DNA of 64,000 nucleotides from Bacteroidota bacterium (GTDB taxonomy: Bacteria > Bacteroidota > Bacteroidia > Chitinophagales > LD1): positions 1-64,000 of the forward strand of contig JADJZU010000015.1 of NCBI GenBank assembly GCA_016715625.1, read 5' to 3'. Below, piece after piece: positions 52,705-61,709 of the stretch. Both the position numbers and the translations under genes were made by a program. How positions within the stretch are numbered: the stretch's first letter is position 1; every line of letters starts with the position of its first letter. Under the pieces are notes generated by a model that ran no database searches, had not been told where the DNA came from, and saw nothing but the letters and a program-made list of their open reading frames with translations.

Positions 52705-54600
52705 ACCCGATGTAGGTAAGTTGGCTTTGCAATGGTGCCCGCTCCGCTGATTAGTGTCCAGGTGCCTACGCCTGTTGCCGGTGCATTACGCGCTAAGGTG
52801 GCTGTAGTGGCGCGTACGTCCTGGTCAGGGCCCGCTGCTGCAGTGGTGAAATCGCTTCTCGTAATCACTACATCGTCCTGTGACTCTTAGCAGCTTCCAT
52901 TCGGCAAGGTCCATGAAAGGTGCCTACACGCCGCCCCCCCCGGTCCAAAGGTGTTGGCCCCGAACCCAAGCCGCGAACCAGATGGAGAGTTGGGTCGTAA
53001 TGGTGCCCGCTCCGCTGATGGGTCCAGGTGCCTACGCCCGTTGCCGGTGCATTACCCGCTAAAGTAGCCGTAGTGGCACATACGTCCTGGTCAGGGCCTG
53101 CAGCTGCAGTGGTCGCTACGCTTCTGGTGATGATTACATCATCCTGTGAATCGGCACAGCTGCCATTCGGTAAGGTCCATCTAAAGGTATTAGCGCCTGC
53201 ACCCAGGGCGGTTAAGCCCGATGTCGGAGAGGTGGGGTCGTAATGGTGCCCGCTCCGCTGATTAGTGTCCAGGTGCCGACTCCTGTGGCCGGTGCATTGC
53301 CCGCTAAAGTAGCCGTAGTGGCACATACGTCCTGGTCAGGGCCTGCAGCTGCGGTGGTCGCCACACTTCTGGTAATTACCACATCGTCCTGTGAATCGGT
53401 GCAGCTGCCGTTCGGCAAGGTCCATCTAAAGGTATTAGCGCCTGCACCCAGGGCGGTTAAGCCAGAGGTGGGAGAGGTAGGGGTCGTAATGGTGCCCGCT
53501 CCGCTGATTAGTGTCCAGGTGCCTACGCCCGTTGCCGGTGCATTGCCCGCTAAAGTAGCCGTAGTGGCACATACGTCCTGGTCAGGGCCTGCAGCTGCGG
53601 TGGTCGCCACACTTCTGGTGATGATTACATCATCCTGTGAATCGGCACAGCTGCCATTCGGTAAGGTCCATCTAAAGGTATTAGCACCTGCACCCAGGGC
53701 GGTTAAGCCCGAAGTGGGAGAAGTAGGGGTCGTAATGGTGCCCGCTCCGCTGATTAGTGTCCAGGTGCCTACTCCCGTGGCCGGTGCATTGCCCGCTAAG
53801 GTGGCAGTAGTGGCGCATACGTCCTGGTCAGGGCCTGCAGCTGCGGTGGTCGCCACACTTCTGGTGATGATTACATCATCCTGTGAATCGGCACAGCTGC
53901 CATTCGGTAAGGTCCATCTAAAGGTATTAGCACCTGCACCCAGGGCGGTTAAGCCCGAGGTGGGAGAGGTAGGGGTCGTAATGGTGCCCGCTCCGCTGAT
54001 TAGTGTCCAGGTGCCGACTCCCGTGGCCGGTGCATTGCCCGCTAAGGTAGCCGTAGTGGCACATACGTCTTGGTCAGGGCCTGCAGCTGCGGTGGTCGCC
54101 ACACTTCTGGTGATGATTACATCATCCTGTGAATCGGCACAGCTGCCATTCGGTAAGGTCCATCTAAAGGTATTAGCGCCTGCACCCAGGGCGGTTAAGC
54201 CCGAAGTGGGAGAAGTAGGGGTCGTAATGGTGCCCGCTCCGCTGATTAGTGTCCAGGTGCCGACTCCTGTGGCCGGTGCATTGCCCGCTAAGGTGGCAGT
54301 AGTGGCGCATACGTCCTGGTCAGGGCCTGCAGCTGCGGTGGTCGCCACACTTCTGGTGATGATTACATCATCCTGTGAATCGGCACAGCTTCCGTTAAGA
54401 AGTGTCCATCTAAATGTGTTAGCGCCAACTCCAAGAGCGGTTAAGCCAGAGGTTGGAGAGGTAGGGGTCGTAATGGTGCCCGCTCCGCTGATTAGTGTCC
54501 AGGTGCCTACGCCTGTTGCCGGTGCATTACCTGCCAACGTTGCAGTGGTGGCGCATACGTCCTGGTCAGGGCCTGCGGCTGCGGTGGTGAATTGGTCTAA
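52115..54600 (-). repeat. Ten tandem 246-bp (82-residue) protein repeats
   Basis: Units begin at boundaries 246 bp apart (54595, 54349, 54103, 53857, 53611, 53365, 53119, then degenerate). Each encodes FTTAAAGPDQDVCATTATL, ATGVGTWT and NTFRWTLPNGSCADSQDDV. Two kinds occur: type 2 with GTITTPTSPTSG in the upstream six units, type 1 with GTFANANLPTSG in the last ones. One unit near 52.7 kb is a hybrid, and one near 52.9-53.0 kb is scrambled. Neighbouring type 2 units are almost identical in DNA, which points to recent duplication. They resemble Ig-like repeats common in Bacteroidota surface proteins. Confidence 0.9.
52868..53326 (-). pseudogene. Degenerate repeat unit of the giant adhesin
   Basis: One repeat unit read in a third frame (PTSPTSGLTALGAGANTFRW onwards). 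After GTWT the sequence no longer follows the consensus: bases are missing near 53022 and a G/C-rich insertion with a C8 run appears near 52934-52941. The disorder is confined to this unit, which suggests misassembly of a repeat. Confidence 0.7.
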
Positions 54601-55233
54601 GGTTAACGTAACAGAAGTTGTCCATGCAAAGCAGTTACCGGATTGGGTACGTCTTTGAAAACAGTAAGTTCCTTGTCCGCCTCCTAAATCTGCGATACCC
54701 TGTTGCACACCTGCTACACTTAGGTTTTGCGTATTAGAAGATGCTGATATGGCAAGCCAGCCTGAGTTAGGTGAACTACCGGTTCCTGTTGTAGGACTTG
54801 CGCAAGCAGTTTTTGTCGCGTACCACTGATAAGAGTATGTATTTACACCGCCTGTTGAAACATTAGCATTAATTGCTGCAGGGCTCGAGCCTATACAAAG
54901 TGTCTGATTTCCGCTAGTTAAAGTTCCAGCAACCAAAGAACTATATGATGGATGTTGTATGTTATTGAAATAGGAACCTGCACTGCCCCCTAGTCCTGCT
55001 ACATGTCCATTGTTCGCAGCCCCTCCTGAACCACCGTTTACTGACACGGTTGCTGTTACGGTATTGGTATGACAAGGGTTTACAATAATCTTTACACGGC
55101 CTCCTCCACCTCCACCACCAGAGCGGGCAAGATTGTTACAAGCACCTTCTGCGGTTCCCGGGTAGTTAGCCACACCTCCGTTACCTCCTACTGCGCTTAT
55201 CGTACCACCAATACTAGACGCACCAAAAGACAT
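53212..55233 (-). CDS. Giant surface adhesin, fragment with second-type repeats
   Basis: Piece following the N-terminal fragment. It opens with the end of the glycine-rich region (ISAVGGNGGVANYPGTAEGA) and a domain with GNQTLCIGSSPAAINANVST and an AISASSNTQNLSV segment. Five complete and one partial type 2 repeats follow. It breaks at 53235, where one base is missing relative to the other units. Confidence 0.85.
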   Translation of the reverse strand: MSFGASSIGGTISAVGGNGGVANYPGTAEGACNNLARSGGGGGGGRVKIIVNPCHTNTVTATVSVNGGSGGAANNGHVAGLGGSAGSYFNNIQHPSYSSLVAGTLTSGNQTLCIGSSPAAINANVSTGGVNTYSYQWYATKTACASPTTGTGSSPNSGWLAISASSNTQNLSVAGVQQGIADLGGGQGTYCFQRRTQSGNCFAWTTSVTLTLDQFTTAAAGPDQDVCATTATLAGNAPATGVGTWTLISGAGTITTPTSPTSGLTALGVGANTFRWTLLNGSCADSQDDVIITRSVATTAAAGPDQDVCATTATLAGNAPATGVGTWTLISGAGTITTPTSPTSGLTALGAGANTFRWTLPNGSCADSQDDVIITRSVATTAAAGPDQDVCATTATLAGNAPATGVGTWTLISGAGTITTPTSPTSGLTALGAGANTFRWTLPNGSCADSQDDVIITRSVATTAAAGPDQDVCATTATLAGNAPATGVGTWTLISGAGTITTPTSPTSGLTALGAGANTFRWTLPNGSCADSQDDVIITRSVATTAAAGPDQDVCATTATLAGNAPATGVGTWTLISGAGTITTPTSPTSGLTALGAGANTFRWTLPNGSCTDSQDDVVITRSVATTAAAGPDQDVCATTATLAGNAPATGVGTWTLISGAGTITTPPLRHRA

Positions 55234-56810
55234 AAGTAAAATCCCCCACCCGAGCCTCCCCCGCCACCACCTCCCGCACCACCATCAGAACCGAGCGTAT
55301 AATATGTACAAGCTCCACAGAGTGAATTATCTCTACATTCAGTGGCTCCGCAGCAACTAACATTGCAGGAGTTACAATTTATTACTCCATTACGATTAGG
55401 GCCTCCTCCGCCACCATTACCGCCATTTGAACCGTTAGCTCTAATAATGCTTGAACTTCCCGTAGTAAGAGAGCCTGTTGCTTTGATCATAATGCCACCA
55501 CCACCCGCACCTCCGCTACCTCCCGAAGAACCTGTATTCCATCCACCACCACCACCACCACCGCCCGCGCCACCTGATCCAAGTGCAATATTGCTGGCAT
55601 CATTACCAACACCATAAACAGCTTTTACAGAACCAGCAGCACCACCGGCACCACCAAAAGGTCCACCCGACCAACTTTGGCCATTTGCACCATATCCTCC
55701 ATTCCCTCCCTGGCCGCCATAAGTACCTCCACCACCACCTCCACCACCTCCACCTCCAGCAAAAAATCCATCATTTCCACCAATACATAATGTACCACAA
55801 TTAATTCCAATTGTACCGCCACAAGTACCATTGCCCCCTGCATTACCACCTCCTGTACCATTGCCTGCTGCTCCACCACTTCCACCGCAAGCTGCCTGAC
55901 TGGGGCCTGCAGTCCCATTTTGCCCGCCACCACCTCCACCGCCTCCAGTTGCGCCACGATTATTAGCATCTATTATTCCATTTATAACGACATTTCCGGT
56001 TGCAACTATTTCCAGAATGCAACCTGATGGCACACTAATCGTTACCCCAGCATTTAGAGTAAAATCTCCATTTATCTGATAGGTACCTTGCAAGGTAATG
56101 TTGGATGAAATCACTGCATTACCATTATAGACAGGCGGAAAGTTTGAACCACTAAAAACACTGTTCATGTCAAACACGGTACTGGCTTCACAAGAACCAT
56201 AAAAGGCCCTGGCCCTGTAGTACCGGTAACCTGTAGAGTTGACTGTAATGGTAGTACCCGTACCAAGTGAACCGCTATAAGATACATTATCATTAGATCC
56301 CTCCCATTGTACGCTATTAAATGCACCACCGGAACGGGTAAGGGTGTGAGTACCGCAACTGTTACCGGAGTAGGTGATAGCTGGCGCGGTTGGATTATTT
56401 CTTCTATATCGTAGCGAAGAGGATGTTGCAGTCCAAGTTCCATTACAACCACTTTGTGTGAGAACAGCAACCACCGTACCGCTGTAGGTATTGTTACTTA
56501 TTGAGAGCGGTAAAGAGCCATTGGTAATCACCGTACCATTGTATGTAGCCTGATGAAGTGTTACTTGATTTGCAGGCCCAGCCGTAGTTTCCACAGTATA
56601 ATTTCCGCCATTTTCCCAACTACCCAATATCAAGTAACCGGTATTAGCTACATCAACTGTAGTTGTGGTAGATCCACAGGATGGCAAAGATAAACTGGGC
56701 GTAAACTGAACTCCTGATCCGTTACATTGTGAAAAAAGATCGGAGGATAGCAGTATAAGTAGTATCCCGGATATAAAAATCTTGATCGAGATAGAAAAAC
56801 TATTTCTCAT
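55197..56810 (-). CDS. Giant glycine-rich T9SS surface adhesin, N-terminal fragment
   Basis: Start of a gene that would span 50225-56810 and encode about 2190 residues if its frame breaks were repaired. A signal peptide (IFISGILLILLSSDLFSQ) precedes Ig-like modules (residues about 25-220, e.g. GTHTLTRSGGAFNSVQWEGS). A polymer-like region with NADFTL-type strands follows (NGDFTLNAGVTISVPSGCIL). Residues about 285-530 are extremely glycine-rich with runs of up to eight Gly, interleaved with N, A, S and Cys. The frame is lost at the C5 run 55243-55247, where one base is missing. The glycine-rich plus repeat layout suggests a stiff surface fibre; the exact role is unknown. It lies 19 bp after a small secreted-protein gene. 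Confidence 0.87.
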   Translation of the reverse strand: MRNSFSISIKIFISGILLILLSSDLFSQCNGSGVQFTPSLSLPSCGSTTTTVDVANTGYLILGSWENGGNYTVETTAGPANQVTLHQATYNGTVITNGSLPLSISNNTYSGTVVAVLTQSGCNGTWTATSSSLRYRRNNPTAPAITYSGNSCGTHTLTRSGGAFNSVQWEGSNDNVSYSGSLGTGTTITVNSTGYRYYRARAFYGSCEASTVFDMNSVFSGSNFPPVYNGNAVISSNITLQGTYQINGDFTLNAGVTISVPSGCILEIVATGNVVINGIIDANNRGATGGGGGGGGQNGTAGPSQAACGGSGGAAGNGTGGGNAGGNGTCGGTIGINCGTLCIGGNDGFFAGGGGGGGGGGGTYGGQGGNGGYGANGQSWSGGPFGGAGGAAGSVKAVYGVGNDASNIALGSGGAGGGGGGGGWNTGSSGGSGGAGGGGIMIKATGSLTTGSSSIIRANGSNGGNGGGGGPNRNGVINCNSCNVSCCGATECRDNSLCGACTYYTLGSDGGAGGGGGGGSGGGFYLCLLVRLVLVVR

Positions 56811-56829
56811 ATGGCCTTTTGTAAGTGAA

Positions 56830-57168
56830 TTAATTTGGCATTCCTATCTTACGTCTGAATTCAGCATTGTTTTGAATAAAGGCATCTATCCTTTCGAGGA
56901 ATAAAACTTTATCTGTGTGATTATTTCCGGTACTTACAAACCTTGGAAACTCCGGAAACTCTGAATACAAATCAATACCGTAAGCACTTTTATAGATACC
57001 AAACATTACCTCATCCGAGTATGCCTTTATATCACACATCTTCTCTTTAGGCAGTGTATCTCCCCGGAATACGTTTTCGGAGCGGTCAGGTAAAGACTGT
57101 GCATTCAGGTTACCGGAAATGGAATAAAATACCAATCCACACAATAACGATAAAAACGGCTGCTTCAT
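56830..57168 (-). CDS. Small secreted protein of unknown function
   Basis: 112-residue protein with a signal peptide (FLSLLCGLVFYSISGNLNAQ). The mature part of about 89 residues is charged and aromatic (FRGDTLPKEKMCDIKAYSDE, YGIDLYSEFPEFPRFVS, ending FRRKIGMPN). No family was recognised. It ends 19 bp before the giant adhesin gene on the same strand and probably shares its transcript, so it may assist that protein. There is no lipobox. Confidence 0.75.
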   Translation of the reverse strand: MKQPFLSLLCGLVFYSISGNLNAQSLPDRSENVFRGDTLPKEKMCDIKAYSDEVMFGIYKSAYGIDLYSEFPEFPRFVSTGNNHTDKVLFLERIDAFIQNNAEFRRKIGMPN

Positions 57169-57290
57169 AATTAAATGTATATCGTAAATATATAGATAAA
57201 ATATCGATGGAGGTAGCTAGTGCCGTTAACAATAAAATCGCTCAGCATATAACGAATGAGAAGCATTCGTTTCCATCCCAAGACCTTCAA

Positions 57291-57322
57291 AAAAATGGCC
57301 GGACAATTGTCCGGCCATTTTT
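57291..57322. terminator. Perfect terminator after the FG-GAP gene
   Basis: Perfect 16-bp palindrome (AAAAATGGCCGGACAA and complement) with T run, 20 bp past the stop at 57342. Confidence 0.93.
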
Positions 57323-57341
57323 GCACCAAAAGGAGCACTAA

Positions 57342-59105
57342 TTACTGAATCATCAGTTTATAAACCGACTGTTTTTTATCGGCAGTGAGGGTCAGATTGT
57401 AAACTCCTTTAGCAATATTCTTAAGACCAATCTGCTGCAAGTAGTTGCCGTTTACGGCAATGTTCCTCTCCTCATAAATGGTCTGACCAAGAGTATTGGT
57501 GATGGCTATGTTCACTTTCTTGCTTCCGTTGGTAGAGAAAGAAAGATTAAACTGACCATTACTTGGGTTCGGCATTATTTTCACCAGACTTATTCCTTCT
57601 GTGGTGAGAATACCCGAAGCCAATGTAACGCTTACTTCCGCAGTAGAAGAGGCGCTGCATCCGTTGGCATCGGTATAGTCGTAAGTAATGGTATAAGGAC
57701 CTCCCACACCGGCTACAGAAGGGTCAAACGAAGAACCACTTACGCCCGTGCCACTGAAGGTGCCGCCCGAAGGAGTTCCGGTCAACACCACCGGTGCATC
57801 TGTATTTTCATAAGTAGTACCCAAACCGGAGAAGGAAACTGAAGGGATTGTATTTACCACAACAGTTGTTGGATTAGAAATAGCCTGACAACTTCCGGAT
57901 ACAGTTACCGTAACTGTAAACACCCCATTGCTGTTCACCGTAATGCTTGGTGTAGTAGCGCCATTGCTCCACAAGTAAGCGGTACCTTTAGAGGCAGTCA
58001 ATTCTACCGAACCTCCCGCGCAGAACGTGGTAGCTGCAGATGGAGTAATTCCCGCTACAGCATTGTTGCTTACGGTCACTTCGATAGGTGCCGAGGTAGC
58101 AGAACAACCATTTTCGCTCACTGTAACTGTGAAAGTTCCGTTAGCATTTACGGTAACACTTTGGTCTGTAGAACCATTGCTCCAGTTATAAGACCAGCCG
58201 GGTTCTGCCGATAACACTACGCTATCACCGGGACAAATGGTAGTAGGCTGGCTGGTGGTTACTACATTGGATGGCTGATCATAAATGCTGGCGGTTACCG
58301 GCACCCGAACACTGGCGCACACTTTTGGTTCCTCCTCAATCTGCCAGTTGTAATAGAAATACCAACGTGCCAAATCATTTGCTGAGTTTCCGGTTATAGA
58401 AACTAAGTTGGCCAATGTGTAAGGATAAGAAGCACCCGAACTGCTTCTCCATAAATTCAGATTGGAGTTTCCTACTATGCCCAATCGATAGTTGGTGCCG
58501 GGAGTTAGTGTAAAGTTAAGTGGAACAGTTACAGCTCCCTGAGCAATGTTTACAGTAGCTGATTGCAACACAGTGCCCGAACTGTTGCGCAACTCAATGG
58601 TTCTGTTACCGGCTGCACTAGAAAATACTTTTACCGATTTCAAAACCGATGGATTCAACACATCAAACTTCATGTATTGGTTAGTGTTGTAATTGCTTCC
58701 ACCGCCTATAGAGGTATCTTCCGGTCCTACATAACCCGATAAACCAAAGAGGGTATCGCGCGACTCTACATAATAAGTCACTGAATTATTGCTCAACACC
58801 GGTGTGGCATACGAATCTCCTGTAGCTAAAGGAGCTACCGCATTTTGCGCATCATACCAGTAAGTGCTGCCGGTGCTGGTAGCAGTCAGGGTAAGTGCAA
58901 TAGGGGTGCTGTTACAAACACTTACCGGATTCGCATTGATTACGTGAGAAGGTATTGGAGAAACCGTAATAGGTGTAGAAGTGAACGATGCACAAGCTCC
59001 CTGTATAGTAAGCGTATAGGTGCCCGCCTGGCTTATAGTCGTGCTTTGCGTAGTGGCACCATTGCTCCATAAATAGCTGGCGGCACTGCTTCCGGTAAGC
59101 ACCAC
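57342..59105 (-). CDS. FG-GAP/ASPIC-UnbV surface protein, C-terminal fragment with T9SS sorting domain
   Basis: Last fragment of the gene starting at 60860. It carries Ig/PKD-like modules (SYLWSNGATTQSTTISQAGT, WSYNWSNGSTDQSVTVNANG), a lectin-like region with SIGGGSNYNTNQYMKFDVLN, and a T9SS type A sorting domain (VKIMPNPSNGQFNLSFS, ITNTLGQTIYEE, AKGVYNLTLTA). Homology begins upstream of the first start, at 59150, where one base is missing from the C-run at 59151-59154. Confidence 0.88.
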   Translation of the reverse strand: MVLTGSSAASYLWSNGATTQSTTISQAGTYTLTIQGACASFTSTPITVSPIPSHVINANPVSVCNSTPIALTLTATSTGSTYWYDAQNAVAPLATGDSYATPVLSNNSVTYYVESRDTLFGLSGYVGPEDTSIGGGSNYNTNQYMKFDVLNPSVLKSVKVFSSAAGNRTIELRNSSGTVLQSATVNIAQGAVTVPLNFTLTPGTNYRLGIVGNSNLNLWRSSSGASYPYTLANLVSITGNSANDLARWYFYYNWQIEEEPKVCASVRVPVTASIYDQPSNVVTTSQPTTICPGDSVVLSAEPGWSYNWSNGSTDQSVTVNANGTFTVTVSENGCSATSAPIEVTVSNNAVAGITPSAATTFCAGGSVELTASKGTAYLWSNGATTPSITVNSNGVFTVTVTVSGSCQAISNPTTVVVNTIPSVSFSGLGTTYENTDAPVVLTGTPSGGTFSGTGVSGSSFDPSVAGVGGPYTITYDYTDANGCSASSTAEVSVTLASGILTTEGISLVKIMPNPSNGQFNLSFSTNGSKKVNIAITNTLGQTIYEERNIAVNGNYLQQIGLKNIAKGVYNLTLTADKKQSVYKLMIQ

Positions 59106-60121
59106 ATTACCTCCTTCGCAGAAAGTCGTGTTGCCACTCGCTGTAACAGTGGGGTCTCATCGGGCTGGCTCATCACCTGCACCATTTTAGAGATGCTGCT
59201 ACAGCCTGATCCCGCATCGGTTACCCTTACGGTATATTCGCCCATGGTAGAGGTCGTGATAGACTGTGTAGTAGCACCTGTGCTCCACAGGTAATTGTAA
59301 CCCGCAGGGGCTGTCATCGTTACAGATTGACCTGCACACAATACTGATGGACCGTTGAACGAAATCAAGTTGTCCGGTGAAGAACACTGTCCTTCAATCA
59401 CGGTGATAAACTGGTCAGCCGGGCGGTTATATAGTTTTGTCACCAAGCCTTTGGGCCAGCGAATAATGGCAGAGTCTACCACGGTAGCAGTTCCCAATCC
59501 AAAATGACAACTGAACGTGTTGGTGGTTCCATAACTTTCGCCTGCACGCACCTCGCGTATTTGCTTTCCCCAGGCACCATACACTTCCACCCGTGCACCT
59601 AATGCATCGCGGTTGCTGATGGTTCCCTGAAGATTAAACGTGATAAAGTGGTTGTCGTTATCGGTGCTGTTCATCCACAACACATCATTCACGCTGCTGC
59701 TGGGTGAATTGTATACTCCACCATAGCTGGAATACAAATCAATTTTACCATCGTGGTTCAGGTCACCGGTAGCAAACGACAGCATATCGTTGTTATCAAA
59801 CAGACCATTCACCAAGGTAAAGGTGTTGTTGTGGTTGTTGCGGAATACGCGGGCATCGTCACCGGAAATGATGATATCTACAAAACCATCATTATCTAAA
59901 TCTTCCATCTTAGACTGGTAAGGAGTAATATCTAACACAAAACCGCTGCCGGCTGTAATGTTGGTGAAGTAACCGTTACCATCATTGAGCAATAACTTGC
60001 TGGCCACATCTGTCTCTGTCAACACACAATCCAAATCGCCATCATTATCAATATCCTCAAAACTGGCTGTCCAGGTCATGTCGTAGTTTCTCAAACCCGC
60101 GCGCACCCGGCACCGGTGCAT
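59033..60121 (-). CDS. FG-GAP/ASPIC-UnbV surface protein, middle fragment
   Basis: Middle fragment. It has FG-GAP repeats with calcium-like loops (EDIDNDGDLDCVLTE, EDLDNDGFVDIIISG, DLNHDGKIDLYSS), then an ASPIC/UnbV domain (DALGARVEVYGAWGKQIREV, RWPKGLVTKLYNRPADQF), as in CRTAC1-like proteins. It ends with the first Ig-like module (YNYLWSTGATTQSITTSTMG). The frame is entered near the C3 run at 60096-60098. Confidence 0.88.
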   Translation of the reverse strand: MHRCRVRAGLRNYDMTWTASFEDIDNDGDLDCVLTETDVASKLLLNDGNGYFTNITAGSGFVLDITPYQSKMEDLDNDGFVDIIISGDDARVFRNNHNNTFTLVNGLFDNNDMLSFATGDLNHDGKIDLYSSYGGVYNSPSSSVNDVLWMNSTDNDNHFITFNLQGTISNRDALGARVEVYGAWGKQIREVRAGESYGTTNTFSCHFGLGTATVVDSAIIRWPKGLVTKLYNRPADQFITVIEGQCSSPDNLISFNGPSVLCAGQSVTMTAPAGYNYLWSTGATTQSITTSTMGEYTVRVTDAGSGCSSISKMVQVMSQPDETPLLQRVATRLSAKEVMWCLPEAVPPAIYGAMVPLRKARL

Positions 60122-60860
60122 CGTCCAGCGTCCAGGTACCGTTACCGTTATTGATATGCAACATGTCTAATCTGCGACCATCGTTGGCAGCTGTGCTCTG
60201 GCGGCAATGCGGAACATATAAATCAATATCACCGTCATTATCAATGTCGGTAAATATACTTCCGTAATTACCACTGCCATCCGAACCGGTATTGGCGGTA
60301 GAGAAGAAATTGGTCATGGCGGGGTAGGAACCCGAACCGTTGTTGCCATACATCACACTCGGTGCAATGTCGTTGCACACATATAAATCAATAAAACCAT
60401 CGTTGTCAATGTCCGAGAAATTCATGTTCTGTGGAAAATAACTACCGGGCTTCGGTAAGGCAGAGCTTAAAGTGAACGTGGTCAGCGCTGTATTTGCCTT
60501 CATCAAATAAGAATTACTGCCAAATCCAATGGCCACATCGCGCACACCATTATTATCTACATCGCCCACTACCATGGCCCAGGCACTGCCGGTGGAACCT
60601 GCATTACCTGCACTGATGTTATTAAAAGTCTGGTTAGTCCGCTGGATGGTGTAAAACAAGGCATTGCCCTGGCTTAAGCGGGCAATATCATCCATGCCAT
60701 CACCATTCATATCCACCACACTCAAAGCATTACCGCTTCGGAAGGTGGCACTGGAAAATTTAGCGTTAGCGTTGGTGAAGGAGAAAGGGTTTTGTGCCGA
60801 TACATTTGCACTCAGAAAAATCAAACAAATCAGGAGTGTGCGCGTACAGGAATTTGTCAT
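60057..60860 (-). CDS. FG-GAP/ASPIC-UnbV surface protein, N-terminal fragment
   Basis: Start of a secreted protein that would be about 1170 residues if the two frame breaks were repaired (span 57342-60860). A signal peptide (LLICLIFLSANVSAQ) precedes an FG-GAP/VCBS repeat beta-propeller with calcium-like loops (VVDMNGDGMDDIARLS, VGDVDNNGVRDVAIGF, FSDIDNDGFIDLYVCN, FTDIDNDGDIDLYVP). The fragment ends in a shifted frame after PVPGARG. Such proteins are usually surface-exposed and calcium-binding; a role in attachment is inferred. Upstream is a 126-bp gap with no obvious promoter box. Confidence 0.87.
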   Translation of the reverse strand: MTNSCTRTLLICLIFLSANVSAQNPFSFTNANAKFSSATFRSGNALSVVDMNGDGMDDIARLSQGNALFYTIQRTNQTFNNISAGNAGSTGSAWAMVVGDVDNNGVRDVAIGFGSNSYLMKANTALTTFTLSSALPKPGSYFPQNMNFSDIDNDGFIDLYVCNDIAPSVMYGNNGSGSYPAMTNFFSTANTGSDGSGNYGSIFTDIDNDGDIDLYVPHCRQSTAANDGRRLDMLHINNGNGTWTLDDAPVPGARGFEKLRHDLDSQF

Positions 60861-60986
60861 AAAGCAGTTTTAGTTTTTAAAAAAGTTTATGAAAGTACTT
60901 TTTTCCTGAATATTCAAAACATAATCTTCGTCACCTGCCTGCGGCTGGGGAAACGGACTCGTATTTTTCTGATAAACAGGGGCTAA

Positions 60987-61709
60987 TCAATCTCTGATTA
61001 CCTTCTTCACCCAGGAATTTCGGCCACTTTCAATATTCATATAGTAGACTCCGGCTGCATCGGGTAATTGCAGCTGAACAGCCGTGCGTGAACCCTCCGG
61101 TGTTATATCCTTTACCTTGCGGCCGGCAGCATCCCAGATTTCGATGCGCGTAAGCGGGTGTCCATTCCCCTCTACCACCACCCGTCCATCGGTAGACGGC
61201 ATCGGGAATACCTTTACCCCCGAAGGAGCCTTGGCCGGAGCAACACCGGAAACCGTATAGGTCGTATCCAATGCTGTATGCGCAATTAAAACAGGTTGCT
61301 TATTGGCCCCCTGATACATTTGTTTAAACGAATCAATAAACTGTCCGTTGTAGCTAAACATCTCCTGCAAAAAGCGAGGGGGCAATGTTTGATAATACAC
61401 CGCAGCGGCAATCTCAAAATTGCCCGAAGCTCCATGCAATGGAATGTGGTAATGTAACTTGTCTTTGCCCGAACCCTGCGCACCATTTACTTTATTAAAA
61501 TCGGCATCGCTAAGCGCATCGCCTACTATTTTCACCGTGTCGTACGCATAATGGCTGGTGCTGAACCCAACCGGAGGCAGACGGTTATCTTTCAGATTCA
61601 CAAAGGCGCGCTCCAGCACCGTGGTAAAGTTGCCATTCACATCGCCCATAGCCATTTCATAAATCTGCACCTGGTCTTCGCTGTTTATTACGTTGTAGTG
61701 CGGCTCCAC
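60987..61709 (-). CDS. Five-heme cytochrome, C-terminal fragment with T9SS sorting domain
   Basis: Second part of the cytochrome gene starting at 62926. Residues continue the extracellular domain (GNFTTVLERAFVNLKDNRLP, LSDADFNKVNGAQGSG) and end with a T9SS type A sorting domain (VKVFPMPSTDGRVVVEG, IWDAAGRKVKDI, AAGVYYMNIE). The fragment is entered after the C5 run at 61714-61718, where one base seems missing (repaired reading AGQGGRVEPHYNV). Confidence 0.9.
   Translation of the reverse strand: MEPHYNVINSEDQVQIYEMAMGDVNGNFTTVLERAFVNLKDNRLPPVGFSTSHYAYDTVKIVGDALSDADFNKVNGAQGSGKDKLHYHIPLHGASGNFEIAAAVYYQTLPPRFLQEMFSYNGQFIDSFKQMYQGANKQPVLIAHTALDTTYTVSGVAPAKAPSGVKVFPMPSTDGRVVVEGNGHPLTRIEIWDAAGRKVKDITPEGSRTAVQLQLPDAAGVYYMNIESGRNSWVKKVIRD

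Noticed and set aside
53243..54658. 471-residue plus-strand open frame across the 82-residue repeats
   Set aside because: The frame stays open because the 246-bp repeat is a multiple of three; the minus strand carries the real protein.
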